Source: Rhodobacterales bacterium LSUCC0031
GTDB lineage: Bacteria; Pseudomonadota; Alphaproteobacteria; Rhodobacterales; Rhodobacteraceae
Direction: 5' to 3'
Assembly (NCBI GenBank): GCA_015689735.1
Contig: WVSP01000002.1
Coordinates: 124,001-188,000 of the forward strand
Length of the DNA stretch: 64,000 bases
Shown: positions 41,230 through 51,609 of the stretch, piece by piece
Layout of the letters: each line of letters opens with the position of its first letter
How positions within the stretch are numbered: the stretch's first letter is position 1
Made by a program: the position numbers and the translations under genes
Notes under the pieces: generated by a model
The model's input: only the letters and a program-made list of their open reading frames with translations
The model's database searches: none
What the model was told of the DNA's origin: nothing

Positions 41230-42117
41230 TCAATAGGTGACCTTGCGTTCCACGTAACGGAACTGGACAAAGGTCAGCACCATCACGATTATCATCAACA
41301 CCACCGACTGCGCCGCCGATGAGCCAAGGTTGAGGCCGACGAAACCATCGTCATAGACCTTGTAAACCAAGATGTTGGTCGCCTGCGCGGGTCCGCCGCC
41401 CGTTGTCGCGTCGATGATCGCGAAGGTGTCAAACAGCGTATAGACCACGTTGACCACCAGCAGGAAAAAGGTGGTGGGCGACAAAAGCGGCAAGGTGATC
41501 GTCCAGAAGCGCTTGAATGGCCCCGCGCCGTCGATCGCGGCCGCCTCGCGCAGGCTGGTGGGGATGGATTGCAGCCCTGCCAGAAAGAACAGGAAGTTGT
41601 AGCTGATTTGTTTCCACACAGCGGCGACAACGACCAAGATCATCGCGTCGCGCCCGGTCAGGTTATGGTTCCAGTCATAGCCGAAGCGTGCCTCCATCAC
41701 ATAGGGCAAGATGCCGATGGCCGGGTTGAAGATGAACCACCACAAGATGCCCGCGACGGCCGGTGCCACCGCATAGGGCCAGATCAACAACGTCGTGTAG
41801 GCCTGCGCGCTCTTGAGCATACGGTCCACTGCAAGCGCCAATATCAATGCAAGACTCAGCGACAAGACCACCGTCGCGATGGAAAAGACGACCGTTACCT
41901 GAAGCGCGTTGAGGTATTCGGGATTGTTGAGCAGCGCGCGGAAATTGCGCAGGCCCACGAATGTCGTCGAGAGGCCAAAGGCGTCTTCGCGCAGAAAGGA
42001 TTGGCGCACCGCTTGACCTGCGGGCCACAGGAAGAACACCGCCGTGATCGCAAGTTGCGGCGCCAAAAGCAGGTAGGGTAGGCCCTTGTTGCCGAAAATC
42101 GTGCGTTTGGTTTGCAT
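41230..42117 (-). CDS. ugpA: sn-Glycerol-3-phosphate ABC transporter permease UgpA
   Basis: A 295-aa permease with six helices and EAA loop ([25 protein letters not shown]). N-terminus [20 protein letters not shown] is characteristic of UgpA. ATG at 42117 is preferred over upstream in-frame starts. Located 67 bases after ugpB. Confidence 0.92.
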   Translation of the reverse strand: MQTKRTIFGNKGLPYLLLAPQLAITAVFFLWPAGQAVRQSFLREDAFGLSTTFVGLRNFRALLNNPEYLNALQVTVVFSIATVVLSLSLALILALAVDRMLKSAQAYTTLLIWPYAVAPAVAGILWWFIFNPAIGILPYVMEARFGYDWNHNLTGRDAMILVVVAAVWKQISYNFLFFLAGLQSIPTSLREAAAIDGAGPFKRFWTITLPLLSPTTFFLLVVNVVYTLFDTFAIIDATTGGGPAQATNILVYKVYDDGFVGLNLGSSAAQSVVLMIIVMVLTFVQFRYVERKVTY

Positions 42118-42184
42118 GCCGTTCCCTATGGCAAGAATGACCCGCGCCACCCGGTGGGCAGCGCGGGCCTTGGATCGTACAAGA

Positions 42185-43510
42185 TCAGTTGGCGGCCGCT
42201 TCGAAGTCGCGGATCAGCGCGTTGCCGCGTGCCACGACCGCATCGAGCGCGCCCTGCGCATCGACATCCCCCGCCAGAAGGCGCTGGAATTCCTCGTCGA
42301 TCACGCCACGGATCTGGACGTAGTTGCCGAAACGCAGACCCTTGGAATTGGGGGTCGGTGCGTTCAGCGTCATTTGCAGGATCGAGGTGTCGGCACCGGG
42401 GTTGGCGGCATAGTAGCCTTGGGCTTCGCTCAGCTCATAGGCGGCCTGGGTGATCGGCAGGTAGCCGGTATCCTGGTGCCACTGGGCCTGCACCTCGGGC
42501 GAGGAGAGGAAGTTGAAGAACTCTGCCACGCCGCGCTGTTCTTCGGCGCTGCCACCGGCCAGCACCCACAAGGTCGCGCCACCGATGATCGAGTTTTGCG
42601 GTGCGCCCGCGACATCGTCGTAATAGGGCAGCATGCCGATGCCCACTTCGAAATCGGGGGTGTTGTTCAGAACACCCGCGCGCGAGGCAGACGAATTCAT
42701 GTACATGCCGCACTTCTGGGAATAGAACATCGGGGGTGCATCGGCACCACCGCCGGGGCCACCATACTGGAACACGCCCTCTTGCTGCCAGCGGGCAAGG
42801 TTTTCCCAATGGCGCACCTGCACTGGGCCGTTGAAGGTCAGCTCGGTCTCGAGCCCGCCAAAGCCGTTTTCGAGCGTCCCGATCTGCTGGTTGTGCCAAG
42901 CCGAGAAATTCTCAAGCTGGACCCAGCTGACCCAACCGGTCGTGAAACCACACTCAGCGGCGCCTGACGCCATGATCTGACGCGAGAAGGCCTCGACATC
43001 GGCCCAGGTGCGCGGCGGCTGCTCGGGATCAAGGCCTGCCGCGGCGAAGACGTTCTTGTTGTAGTACATGATCGGCGTCGAGGAGTTGAAGGGCATCGAC
43101 AGCATGTTGCCCGCGGGGTCGGTATAGTAGCCCACGACGGCGGGCAAAAAGGCCGCCGGGTCGAAGGGAACGCCTGCATCGGCCATCAGCTGATAGACGG
43201 GAACGATCGCACCTTCGGCGGCCATCATTGTGCCGGTGCCAACTTCGAATACCTGCACGATGTCGGGCTGCTCGCCTGCGCGGAAGGCCGCGATCGCGCC
43301 GGTCATCGTTTCGGTGTAGGAACCACGATAGCTCGGCACCACGACGAATGCGCTTTGGGCGGCGTTAAAGGCGGTGGCCAGCGCTTCGGTCTTCTCGCCA
43401 AGCTCGCCACCCATCGCGTGCCACCAATCGATCTGGGTCTGCGCTTGCGCGGACGCGGACAGTGCAAGCAGGCTGACGGTGCCAACTGCTGCAATCTTGT
43501 TGAATGTCAT
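42185..43510 (-). CDS. ugpB: sn-Glycerol-3-phosphate-binding periplasmic protein
   Basis: A 441-aa binding protein with signal peptide (residues 1-22, [11 protein letters not shown]) and a mature part starting with [19 protein letters not shown], matching UgpB. Further landmarks are [15 protein letters not shown] and a substrate-site segment [17 protein letters not shown]. It collects glycerol-3-phosphate and its diesters for UgpAEC. First gene of the operon; a Pho-box-like repeat lies upstream at 43644-43672. Confidence 0.93.
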   Translation of the reverse strand: MTFNKIAAVGTVSLLALSASAQAQTQIDWWHAMGGELGEKTEALATAFNAAQSAFVVVPSYRGSYTETMTGAIAAFRAGEQPDIVQVFEVGTGTMMAAEGAIVPVYQLMADAGVPFDPAAFLPAVVGYYTDPAGNMLSMPFNSSTPIMYYNKNVFAAAGLDPEQPPRTWADVEAFSRQIMASGAAECGFTTGWVSWVQLENFSAWHNQQIGTLENGFGGLETELTFNGPVQVRHWENLARWQQEGVFQYGGPGGGADAPPMFYSQKCGMYMNSSASRAGVLNNTPDFEVGIGMLPYYDDVAGAPQNSIIGGATLWVLAGGSAEEQRGVAEFFNFLSSPEVQAQWHQDTGYLPITQAAYELSEAQGYYAANPGADTSILQMTLNAPTPNSKGLRFGNYVQIRGVIDEEFQRLLAGDVDAQGALDAVVARGNALIRDFEAAAN

Positions 43511-43643
43511 CTCTTGCTCCTCGGCCGGTTACCCGGCGCGGCTAAAGGTCGGAACTGGAAAAGGCGGGCCGTTCTGGCCTGCCTCCGCGGTGCAGATAAC
43601 CGTGATTCATGACGAGCATGTTACGGCGGCGGTCGATCAGGGC

Positions 43644-43672
43644 AAGTCACGCATATGTCATGTGACTGTCAT
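43644..43672 (+). promoter_or_regulatory. Pho-box-like triple direct repeat upstream of ugpB
   Basis: Three 7-base units spaced at 11 bp: AAGTCAC (43644), ATGTCAT (43655), CTGTCAT (43666). The 7-4-7 arrangement of CTGTCAY-like units is the PhoB-binding pattern, and ugp operons are classic phosphate-starvation targets. It lies about 135-160 bases before the ugpB start. The units read on the strand opposite to ugpB, which is unusual and lowers confidence. Confidence 0.5.
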
Positions 43673-43689
43673 CCCAAGGGACCGGCTTT

Positions 43690-44472
43690 TCACGCGTCAA
43701 GCGTGATCCAGACAGGGACATGGTCAGAGGGTTTCTCGCTCGCGCGCACCGCTTTCTCGATGCCGCAATCGACCAAGAGGTCGGCCGCTTGCGGGCTGAG
43801 CAGCAGGTGGTCAATGCGGATGCCGTTGTTTTTCTCCCACGCACCCGCCTGATAATCCCAAAAGCTATAAAGCCCGGGCTGGGGCATGCGCACGCGGATC
43901 GCCTCCGTAAAGCCAAGATTCACGATCCGGCGAAAAGCTGCACGGCTTTGCGGCATGGCCAATGCATCGTCGCGCCATAATTCGGGGCGGGCGGCGTCGA
44001 TATCTTGCGGGATGACGTTGTAATCGCCTGCCAGTACCAAAGGCATCTCATCGGCCAAGAGCGCCTCGGCATGCGCGGCCATCCGGGCCATCCATGCAAG
44101 CTTGTAATCGTATTTCGGCCCCGGCGCAGGATTGCCATTGGGCAGGTAAAGGCCACAGACCCGCACCGCCTGTTTGTCGCCCATCACAGTCGCCTCGATC
44201 CAACGCGCCTGTTCATCTTCCGCGTCGCCGGGCAGGCCGCGGCTGATATCCTCAAGTGGCAGACGCGACAAGATCGCCACGCCATTGAAACTTTTCTGGC
44301 CATGGGTTTCCACGCGGTAGCCCATATCCTCGAAATGTTCGCGGGGGAAATTGTCATCCACCGACTTGATTTCCTGCAAGAGCGCGACATCGGGCTTGAA
44401 CGCGTCGAGCCATGCGGTCAGCGCCTCGAAGCGGGCCTTGATGCCATTGATGTTGAAGGTTGCGATTTTCAT
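43690..44472 (-). CDS. xthA: Exodeoxyribonuclease III
   Basis: A 260-aa AP endonuclease/exonuclease with the canonical motifs KIATFNINGIKAR, LLQEIKS (catalytic Glu), LYLPNGN, AGDYNVIP and the terminal SDHVPV with catalytic His. It cleaves DNA at abasic sites and degrades 3' ends in base-excision repair. ATG at 44472 gives the standard N-terminus MKIATFN. It follows erpA by 64 bases. Confidence 0.95.
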   Translation of the reverse strand: MKIATFNINGIKARFEALTAWLDAFKPDVALLQEIKSVDDNFPREHFEDMGYRVETHGQKSFNGVAILSRLPLEDISRGLPGDAEDEQARWIEATVMGDKQAVRVCGLYLPNGNPAPGPKYDYKLAWMARMAAHAEALLADEMPLVLAGDYNVIPQDIDAARPELWRDDALAMPQSRAAFRRIVNLGFTEAIRVRMPQPGLYSFWDYQAGAWEKNNGIRIDHLLLSPQAADLLVDCGIEKAVRASEKPSDHVPVWITLDA

Positions 44473-44536
44473 GGCATGCCCCGTCTTGTCCCGCGCGCTG
44501 CGCCGGGTGTCCCATGCGCGTGGCCTGATCGCAAGC

Positions 44537-44875
44537 TTACATCGAGAATGAGGTGCCGCAGCCGCAAGACGAGGTCGCGTTGGGATTGTCGATGGTAAAG
44601 CGCGCGCCAATCAACTCCTCGGTGAAATCGATCACCGCATCAGCCAGAAACGGCAGCGATACGCTATCAACCACCACTTTTTGCCCATCATGTTCCAAGA
44701 CCAGATCGTCATCGGTCGGATCATCGAGGCGGATATCGTATTGAAACCCCGAACATCCCCCACCATCGACCGCGATGCGCAGCGCCTTGGCATCGCCCAT
44801 CGTGGCGTTGATCTCGGCAAGCCGCGCGAAAGCGCGTGGCGTGACCTTTGGCGGCAATGTCAGTGTCAGTGTCAT
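44537..44875 (-). CDS. erpA: Iron-sulfur cluster insertion protein ErpA/IscA family
   Basis: A 112-aa A-type carrier with the three ligand cysteines C41 (GGGCSGFQY), C104 and C106 (SSCGCGTSF). It receives clusters from the scaffold and inserts them in target proteins. The C-terminal SCGCGTSFSM and overall length fit ErpA. AGGA is about ten bases before the ATG at 44875. It is divergent from the dGTPase gene across an 87-bp promoter region. Confidence 0.92.
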   Translation of the reverse strand: MTLTLTLPPKVTPRAFARLAEINATMGDAKALRIAVDGGGCSGFQYDIRLDDPTDDDLVLEHDGQKVVVDSVSLPFLADAVIDFTEELIGARFTIDNPNATSSCGCGTSFSM

Positions 44876-44962
44876 TGGCGAAGTCCTTCGCGGCGCTGTC
44901 GCATTTGCGTCTCATAGCATATATGAACCAATGCAACGCCGACAAGAACCGGAGACCGGACC

Positions 44963-46132
44963 ATGCGCAAGCCCTATGCCTGCGATCCTGCCCAAACACG
45001 CGGTCGGCGCATGCCAGAGGAGGAAAGCACCTTTCGCTCGCCCTTTCAGCGCGACCGCGACCGGATCATCCATGCATCGGCCTTTCGTCGCCTCAAGCAC
45101 AAGACACAGGTTTTCGTTGAGCATGAGGGCGATTATTTCCGCACCCGTCTGACCCACTCGATCGAGGTTGCACAGGTCGCACGCACCATCGCGCGGGCCT
45201 TAGGGCTGGATGAAGACCTGACCGAGGCAGTGGCGCTCGCCCATGATCTCGGTCATCCGCCCTTTGGCCATACCGGCGAGGATGCGCTGCATGATCTGAT
45301 GGCGCCCTTCGGCGGCTTCGATCACAATGCCCAAGCCATCCGTATCGTGACCCATCTGGAACGCCACTATGCCGATTTCGACGGGCTGAACCTGACATGG
45401 GAGACGCTTGAGGGGATTGCCAAGCATAATGGCCCGGTTGCAGCCCCCGTGCCTTGGGCCTTGGCCGCCTATAGTGCGAGCCATGACCTTGGGCTTGCCA
45501 CCCATGCCAGCGCCGAGGCGCAGGTCGCGGCCATTGCCGATGACATTGCCTATAACCACCATGATCTGCACGATGGCCTTCGGGCCGAGCTGTTCTCGAG
45601 CGACGAGTTGGCGCAACTTCCCATTCTCGATCGCTGCTTTGCCGCTGTCGATGCGGCCTATCCCGATCTGAACTATTATCGTCGCCGCCACGAGGCGCTG
45701 CGCCGGTTCTTTGGCGTCCTGGTCGAAGATGTGATCGGCTATGCGCGGGCAGAATTGCATAAGCTTGCCCCGTCCAGCGCAACCGATATCCGCATGGCCG
45801 GGCGCCCCGTCATCCGCTTTTCGCAAGGCGTGTTCGAGGATCTCAAGCGCATCCGCGCCTTCTTGTTTGCGCGCATGTATCGCGCCCCTTCGGTCGTGGC
45901 GATGCGCGTCAAGGTGACAGGCGTCGTACGCGATCTCTTTCCCTATTTCATGGCCAATCCCGACCAACTGCCCAAGCAATGGCGGCGCGATGTCGCCGAA
46001 ATCAGCGGCGATGAGATCGCCTTGGCGCGGATCGTGTGCGACTATATCTCGGGCATGACGGATCGTTTCGCACTTTTGACCCATAGTCAGTTTTGCGGTG
46101 GCGGCGCTGTCGGGCAGGGAGGTTATGGCTGA
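44963..46132 (+). CDS. dgt: dGTPase-like deoxynucleoside triphosphate triphosphohydrolase
   Basis: A 389-aa HD-domain enzyme with RLKHKTQVF, TRLTHSIEVAQVAR, the metal site AHDLGHPPFGHTGEDAL and the later DDIAYNHHDLHDGL. It splits dNTPs to deoxynucleoside and triphosphate. This is the type-2 dGTPase-like form common in Alphaproteobacteria. Start ATG at 44963 follows AACCGGAG. Confidence 0.92.
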   Translation: MRKPYACDPAQTRGRRMPEEESTFRSPFQRDRDRIIHASAFRRLKHKTQVFVEHEGDYFRTRLTHSIEVAQVARTIARALGLDEDLTEAVALAHDLGHPPFGHTGEDALHDLMAPFGGFDHNAQAIRIVTHLERHYADFDGLNLTWETLEGIAKHNGPVAAPVPWALAAYSASHDLGLATHASAEAQVAAIADDIAYNHHDLHDGLRAELFSSDELAQLPILDRCFAAVDAAYPDLNYYRRRHEALRRFFGVLVEDVIGYARAELHKLAPSSATDIRMAGRPVIRFSQGVFEDLKRIRAFLFARMYRAPSVVAMRVKVTGVVRDLFPYFMANPDQLPKQWRRDVAEISGDEIALARIVCDYISGMTDRFALLTHSQFCGGGAVGQGGYG

Positions 46133-46162
46133 TCAATCCAGCTTTGCGCGACCCACGCCTGA

Positions 46163-46190
46163 TTGACCTTGGGCGTTGCCGTGATACTAG
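46163..46190 (+). promoter_or_regulatory. Candidate promoter for argS
   Basis: TTGACC (46163-46168), 16-base spacer, TACTAG (46185-46190), 27 bases before the argS ATG. The -35 is good and the -10 is weak. Confidence 0.35.
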
Positions 46191-46217
46191 GCTGGCACCC
46201 GACCCGAGGATCTGACC

Positions 46218-47948
46218 ATGACGATGTTTGCCGATATTCACGCCGCAGTTCTGGCCGCGCTGGACAACATGACCGCCACGGGCCACTTGCCCGCCGGGCT
46301 TGATATGCGCGCCGTGGCGGTCGAGCCGCCGCGCGATGCGGCGCATGGCGACATGGCGACCAATGCCGCAATGGTGCTGGCCAAGCCCGCTGGCATGAAC
46401 CCGCGCGAGATCGCGACAGCGCTTGCAGAAACGCTGCTCCAAGACCCGCGCATCGCCAGCGCCGAGGTCGCGGGGCCAGGGTTTTTGAACCTTCGGCTGA
46501 CGGCGGATGCATGGCGGAGCGTCGTTGCCGCGATCTTGGCCCAAGGCACGCAATATGGCCGGTCTCAGATGGGGCAGGGGCGGCGGATCAATGTCGAGTA
46601 TGTCTCGGCCAACCCGACGGGACCCTTGCATGTGGGCCATACCCGCGGCGCGGTTTTCGGCGATGCGCTGGCACGGCTTCTGGATTTCACCGGCCATGAT
46701 GTGACGCGGGAATATTACATCAACGATGGCGGTGCGCAGGTCGATGTTCTGGCCCGTTCCGTCTATCTGCGCTACCTTGAGGCGCATGGCCAAGAGGTGG
46801 CATTTGCCGATGGCACCTATCCCGGCGATTACCTGATCGCGGTTGGCCAAGCGCTCAAGGAAAAGGTGGGCGATGCCTATCTGGGGAAAGATGAAGCTGT
46901 CTGGCTGACCGAGATCCGTGATTTCGCGACCGATCTGATGATGGAGCTGATCCGCGAGGATCTGGCCAGCTTGGGTGTCGCGATGGATGTTTTCTACTCT
47001 GAGAAATCGCTCTACGGCACCGGCCGGATCGAGGCAGCCTTGGGCGATCTGCGCGGCAAAGGCTTGATTTACGAGGGCGTTCTTGAGCCACCTAAGGGCA
47101 AGACCCCCGAGGATTGGGAACCGCGCGAGCAGACTTTGTTCAAATCGACCGATTTCGGTGACGATGTGGATCGGCCGGTGATGAAATCAGACGGGGCTTG
47201 GACCTATTTTGCCCCCGACATCGCCTATCACTTTGACAAGATCAGCCGTGGCTATGATGAATTGATCGATATATTCGGGGCCGATCACGGTGGCTATGTC
47301 AAGCGGATGAAGGCGGCTGTTGCCGCGCTCTCGGGCAATCGCGTGCCGCTTGATATCAAGCTGATGCAGCTTGTTCGGCTCAAGCGCGGTGACCAAGAGC
47401 TGAAAATGTCCAAGCGCGCCGGCACCTTTGTCACGCTGCGCGATGTGGTCGAGATGGTCGGTGCCGATGTAACGCGCTTCGTGATGCTGACGCGCAAGAA
47501 TGACGCGCCCCTGGATTTCGATGTCGACAAGGTGCGCGAGCAATCCAAGCATAACCCTGTTTTCTACGTGCAATACGCCCATGCGCGCATCCAGTCGGTG
47601 TTGCGCAAAGGGGCCGAGCTTGGGGTCATGCCGGGCGGCGCGGAGGATCTGGGCGCAATCAGCGATCCGGCGGAACTGGCGCTGGTGGCGAAACTGGCCC
47701 ATTGGCCACGCCTCGTGGAAAGTGCAGCCGAAGCGCATGAGCCCCACCGCATCGCCTTTTATCTCTACGAGCTTGCCAGCGATTTCCATGCGCTGTGGAA
47801 CAAAGGCAATGGCGCGCCTCAACTGCGCTTCTTGCAAGAAGATGATCCCGCCACAAGTCGCGGGAAATTTGCCATGATCAGTGCCGTGGCGATTGTTATT
47901 TCCAACGGTCTTGGTATCTTGGGTGTGCGTCCGGCCGAAAAGATGTGA
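46218..47948 (+). CDS. argS: Arginyl-tRNA synthetase
   Basis: A 576-aa class I synthetase with HIGH motif [24 protein letters not shown]-type motif [10 protein letters not shown] and a C-terminal anticodon-binding DALR domain ([37 protein letters not shown]). The N-terminal Arg-tRNA core domain is also present. It attaches arginine to tRNA-Arg. Length and order are normal. The stop is followed 89 bases later by a SPOR-domain gene. Confidence 0.95.
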   Translation: MTMFADIHAAVLAALDNMTATGHLPAGLDMRAVAVEPPRDAAHGDMATNAAMVLAKPAGMNPREIATALAETLLQDPRIASAEVAGPGFLNLRLTADAWRSVVAAILAQGTQYGRSQMGQGRRINVEYVSANPTGPLHVGHTRGAVFGDALARLLDFTGHDVTREYYINDGGAQVDVLARSVYLRYLEAHGQEVAFADGTYPGDYLIAVGQALKEKVGDAYLGKDEAVWLTEIRDFATDLMMELIREDLASLGVAMDVFYSEKSLYGTGRIEAALGDLRGKGLIYEGVLEPPKGKTPEDWEPREQTLFKSTDFGDDVDRPVMKSDGAWTYFAPDIAYHFDKISRGYDELIDIFGADHGGYVKRMKAAVAALSGNRVPLDIKLMQLVRLKRGDQELKMSKRAGTFVTLRDVVEMVGADVTRFVMLTRKNDAPLDFDVDKVREQSKHNPVFYVQYAHARIQSVLRKGAELGVMPGGAEDLGAISDPAELALVAKLAHWPRLVESAAEAHEPHRIAFYLYELASDFHALWNKGNGAPQLRFLQEDDPATSRGKFAMISAVAIVISNGLGILGVRPAEKM

Positions 47949-48037
47949 GGCATCAGACCTCCCGTCGGCTGGGAAAACAGGCAAAACCCGGTGTCGCAAG
48001 GCACATAAACGGGAACCAAGAGCAGGCGTGGCAGGAT

Positions 48038-49003
48038 ATGGCAAGCATCGGATCATTCGGTGATGATCGCGGTTATGGGGCGTCGCATGCGCATGGCGGC
48101 GCGCGTCCCGTGACATCTCAGATTGGACAGATCGTGAACTGGGCAGGAGCGTTCGTCTCGCTCGGCTTGGTTGTGGGTATGGCTGTGTGGGCTGTTCAAT
48201 TGGCAGCACGGGATGTGTCGGGTGTGCCGGTGATCCGCGCCCTCGAAGGCCCGATGCGCAGCGCTCCCGAAGATCCCGGCGGCACACAGGCCGACCATCA
48301 GGGGCTTGCGGTCAATCGTTTGGCCGAAGGGGCCGCTGCGGCTGATGTCCCTGATACGCTGGTCTTGGCCCCTCCACCGGTCGAGTTGACGCCCGTTGCG
48401 ATGAGTTCCTCTTCGCTTGCCACCGAGGCTCCCAAACCGACACCCGAAGCGGCCGCAACGCAGACCCAGATCCTGATCGAACGCATCATGACACGCGATC
48501 TCGACGCCGCGCCTGTTGGAGAAGGGGCGGCTTTGGAGGCTGAGGATGCCGTCATCGGATCCTTGCCCGCACCCGTTTTGCCCCAGATCAGCCCGGCACC
48601 ACCCCGTGCGATTTCAGCCGATATCCCCGGTGTCAATCTCTCGATCCGTCCGCCGGTCAGACCCCGCACGATCCTTGCCGGGGCGAGCGTGGCGGATGCA
48701 GCGCAAGCACTAGGCGGGACGGTGCGTGATTTGGAAAGCGCCTCGCTCGCCCAAGGAACGCGGCTTGTGCAGCTGGGGGCGTTCGACAGCCCCAAGATTG
48801 CCAAGGCCGAGTGGGATCGCCTGCTCGCCCGCTTTCCCGATTATTTCGAGGGGCGCGCACGTGTAATTCAAGCGGCCAATTCCGGCGGCGAGACCTTCTT
48901 CCGCCTGCGGGCGCATGGCTTTGAAGATCTTGCTGCATCGCGCCGTTTTTGTGCAGCCTTGGTGGCGCGCAATGCGCCTTGTATCCCTGTCACGGTCAGA
49001 TAA
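48038..49003 (+). CDS. SPOR-domain membrane protein
   Basis: A 321-aa protein with one N-terminal-proximal helix at about residues 37-56 (AGAFVSLGLVVGMAVWAVQL), a long Pro/Ala/Glu-rich periplasmic linker and a C-terminal SPOR domain (about residues 240-321; RLVQLGAFDSPKIAKAEWDRLLARF). SPOR domains bind denuded septal peptidoglycan. ATG at 48038 is chosen; a GTG at 47945 overlapping the argS stop would add 31 residues. It lies 5 bases before nagZ, suggesting a joint role in wall remodelling. Confidence 0.85.
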   Translation: MASIGSFGDDRGYGASHAHGGARPVTSQIGQIVNWAGAFVSLGLVVGMAVWAVQLAARDVSGVPVIRALEGPMRSAPEDPGGTQADHQGLAVNRLAEGAAAADVPDTLVLAPPPVELTPVAMSSSSLATEAPKPTPEAAATQTQILIERIMTRDLDAAPVGEGAALEAEDAVIGSLPAPVLPQISPAPPRAISADIPGVNLSIRPPVRPRTILAGASVADAAQALGGTVRDLESASLAQGTRLVQLGAFDSPKIAKAEWDRLLARFPDYFEGRARVIQAANSGGETFFRLRAHGFEDLAASRRFCAALVARNAPCIPVTVR

Positions 49004-49008
49004 CGGCG

Positions 49009-50022
49009 ATGTCCGGGCTGTCGGCCACAATCCTTGGATGCGAAGGCCCGCGCCTGTCAGCGGATGAGGCGCGCTTTTTCGCCCAAGCCCAGCCTTGGGG
49101 CTTTATCCTTTTCGCGCGCAATATCGAAGATCCGGCACAGCTTGCGGCGCTGACCGCGGATTTGCGGGCGGCGGTGGGGCGCGATGCGCCGATCTTGATC
49201 GATCAAGAAGGGGGGCGGGTGCAGCGCATGCGCGCGCCCCATTGGCGGCAGTGGCGACCGGCCCTTGACCAGATGGCGCAAGCCGGGCCTGCGCGCGCGG
49301 CCCGCGCGATGTATCTCCGCGCGCGCCTGATCGCGCATGAGTTGCATGCCATGGGTATTGATGTGAATTGCATGCCCTTGGCCGATGTCGCGCGCGACAC
49401 CACCCATCCCGTGCTTTTGAACCGGCTTTACGGCACCGCACCCGATACGGTGATCAGTGCGGGCCGCGCAGTGGCCGAAGGGCTGACCGCAGGTGGCGTT
49501 TTGCCCGTGCTCAAGCATCTACCGGGCTATGGCTTGGGCGAGGTGGACAGCCATCTGAGCCTGCCGCGCGTAAGCGCGCCCTTGGCCGAACTGACACAGG
49601 TCGATTTTGCAGCCTTCAAACCCTTGGCCGATCTTCCCTTGGGCATGACCGCCCATATCGTTTACGAGGCGATCGATCCCGATGTGCCGGCCACCTTTTC
49701 GCGCCAGTTGATCGCGATGATCAGGGCCGAGATCGGTTTCGAGGGCGCCTTGATGACCGATGATTTGTCGATGGGGGCGCTGCCCGGCCCCATCGGGGAA
49801 CGTGCGGCGCGCGCGCGGGCCGCCGGATGCGATCTGATCTTGCATTGCAATGGCGACCGGTCGGAAATGGACATGGTACTCGCCGATGCGGGGCGACTTG
49901 ATGGCTTGTCGTTGGTCCGCTGTGAAGCCGCGCTGTCCCAGCGCAAGCGCCCCAAGCCGCTTGACATCGCGGCTGCCGAGGCCGACCTTGCCGATCTTCT
50001 GGACGGAGAGGTTTATGGCTGA
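49009..50022 (+). CDS. nagZ: Beta-N-acetylhexosaminidase
   Basis: A 337-aa GH3 glycosidase of the NagZ type: ILIDQEGGRVQRM, KHLPGYGLGEVDSHLSLP with the acid/base loop His, and the nucleophile Asp in MTDDLSMGAL. It removes GlcNAc from recycled muropeptides. The loop reads PGYG where most NagZ proteins have PGHG. ATG at 49009 gives the family start. It overlaps scpA by 8 bp. Confidence 0.9.
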   Translation: MSGLSATILGCEGPRLSADEARFFAQAQPWGFILFARNIEDPAQLAALTADLRAAVGRDAPILIDQEGGRVQRMRAPHWRQWRPALDQMAQAGPARAARAMYLRARLIAHELHAMGIDVNCMPLADVARDTTHPVLLNRLYGTAPDTVISAGRAVAEGLTAGGVLPVLKHLPGYGLGEVDSHLSLPRVSAPLAELTQVDFAAFKPLADLPLGMTAHIVYEAIDPDVPATFSRQLIAMIRAEIGFEGALMTDDLSMGALPGPIGERAARARAAGCDLILHCNGDRSEMDMVLADAGRLDGLSLVRCEAALSQRKRPKPLDIAAAEADLADLLDGEVYG

Positions 50023-50815
50023 CAGGCCAACGCCCGCCAATGAGACGGATAGCCATTGGGATGCCGTCGCCTCGCGCCGCGCGGCCGAGGCGCTGATCGT
50101 CGATGTCGATGGGTTCGAGGGGCCGCTCGATCTGCTTTTGAGCTTGTCGCGCACGCAAAAGGTCGATCTGCGCAAGATCTCGATCCTGCAACTGACCGAG
50201 CAATATCTGGCCTTCATCGACCAGGCGCGCGCGCTCAGGATCGAATTGGCGGCGGATTACCTCGTGATGGCCGCATGGCTGGCTTTCTTGAAGTCGCGTC
50301 TGCTTTTGCCCCCTGACCCAAGCGAAGAGGGGCCATCGGGGGAAGAAATGGCCGCCTATCTGGCGTTCCAGCTTGAGCGTCTCGCGGCGATGCGCGATTG
50401 TGCGGCAAAGTTGATGGCGCGCGACCGCTTGGGCCAAGACCGTTTCGTGCGCGGCGAAGAGCAAGAGGTCGCGACATCCCGGCGCATCACCTATACGGCA
50501 GGCCTGCTTGACCTGATGCAAGCCTATGCCCGCATCCGCACGCGCGATGAGTTCCGCCCCTTTGTCATGGATCGTGACAATGTCTTGACGATGGAACAGG
50601 CGCTTGACCGTATGCGCGGCTTGATCGGTTATGCGGGCGAATGGACCGATCTTGTCAGCTATCTGCCCGATGAATGGCGCGGCGATCCCAAGCGGCGGCG
50701 CTCGGCCACGGCGGCCAGTTTTGCCGCTGCCTTGGAGTTGGCCAAGGCAGGCAAGGTGTTGATCCGCCAATCCGAAACCTTTGCCCCCATCGAATTGCGC
50801 CGCAGGGACGACTAG
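50015..50815 (+). CDS. scpA: Segregation and condensation protein A
   Basis: A 266-aa kleisin of the bacterial SMC complex: VDGFEGPLDLLLSLSRTQKVDLRKISILQLTEQYL is the SMC-binding N-terminal part, and the C-terminal winged helix lies after residue 190. It bridges SMC head domains to condense the chromosome. ATG at 50015 overlaps nagZ by 8 bp; TAG is directly followed by scpB ATG. Confidence 0.93.
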   Translation: MADRPTPANETDSHWDAVASRRAAEALIVDVDGFEGPLDLLLSLSRTQKVDLRKISILQLTEQYLAFIDQARALRIELAADYLVMAAWLAFLKSRLLLPPDPSEEGPSGEEMAAYLAFQLERLAAMRDCAAKLMARDRLGQDRFVRGEEQEVATSRRITYTAGLLDLMQAYARIRTRDEFRPFVMDRDNVLTMEQALDRMRGLIGYAGEWTDLVSYLPDEWRGDPKRRRSATAASFAAALELAKAGKVLIRQSETFAPIELRRRDD

Positions 50816-51523
50816 ATGACAGATACCGCCCCCCCCAAGCGCGAGGAAAGCCTGTTTCGCGCGCCCCCCTTGGCCGAGCAAGAGCGGATGGTCGAGGCGA
50901 TGCTTTTCGCCGCCGCCCGCCCCTTAAACCTGGCCGAGATGGAGGCGCGGATGCCGCATGGCTGCGATGCGGCTGAGGCGTTGCAGCTGTTGCGCAAGCG
51001 CTATGAAGGGCGCGGTGTGACCCTTGCGCGCGTGGGCGATGCATGGGCGATCCGCACGGCGGCCGATCTGGGCTTTTTGATGGCGCGCGAAACGGTCGAG
51101 ACCCGCAAGCTATCACGCGCCGCAATCGAGACATTGGCGATCATCGCCTATCATCAGCCGGTCACCCGCGCCGAGATCGAGGAAATCCGCGGCGTGTCGG
51201 CCTCCAAGGGGACGGTCGACCAGCTGATCGAGATGGAATGGGTGCGTTTCGGCCGACGCCGGATGACGCCGGGTCGCCCTGTGACCTATGTGGTGACGCA
51301 AGGGTTCCTCGATCATTTCGGGCTGGAATCGGCACGCGATTTGCCCGGCCTGAAGGAACTGCGCGAGGCGGGGCTCTTGGAAAGCCGCCCCCCCGAAGGA
51401 ACCGAGCCGGACGCGGTCGGCCAAGGCGATACCGGCGATATGTTCGACGATGACGCGGAAATGGCAATGCGCGATGATGGCGAGGATCTTGTCGATGACG
51501 ATGATCGCGAAAGCCTGACCTGA
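50816..51523 (+). CDS. scpB: Segregation and condensation protein B
   Basis: A 235-aa protein with the two winged-helix domains of ScpB (MVEAMLFAAARPLNLAEMEARMP; ETLAIIAYHQPVTRAEIEEIRGV; FGRRRMTPGRPVTYVVTQGFLDHFGL). An acidic C-terminal tail (DDDAEMAMRDDGEDLVDDDD) is present. It binds ScpA as a dimer in the SMC complex. Start is immediately after the scpA stop. Confidence 0.93.
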   Translation: MTDTAPPKREESLFRAPPLAEQERMVEAMLFAAARPLNLAEMEARMPHGCDAAEALQLLRKRYEGRGVTLARVGDAWAIRTAADLGFLMARETVETRKLSRAAIETLAIIAYHQPVTRAEIEEIRGVSASKGTVDQLIEMEWVRFGRRRMTPGRPVTYVVTQGFLDHFGLESARDLPGLKELREAGLLESRPPEGTEPDAVGQGDTGDMFDDDAEMAMRDDGEDLVDDDDRESLT

Positions 51524-51546
51524 CTTTGCCGCATTTGTACTATACT
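51520..51546 (+). promoter_or_regulatory. Weak candidate promoter for the 63-aa gene
   Basis: TATACT at 51541-51546 is a good -10 hexamer in an otherwise GC-rich sequence; the best -35 is CTGACT at 51520-51525, with a short 15-base spacer. Only suggestive. Confidence 0.3.
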
Positions 51547-51609
51547 GAAAAAGAGGTGTGGTGGATATCGCCCCAAGCCGAGCGGTATCTGTGTAACGAG
51601 GGCAGAAAG

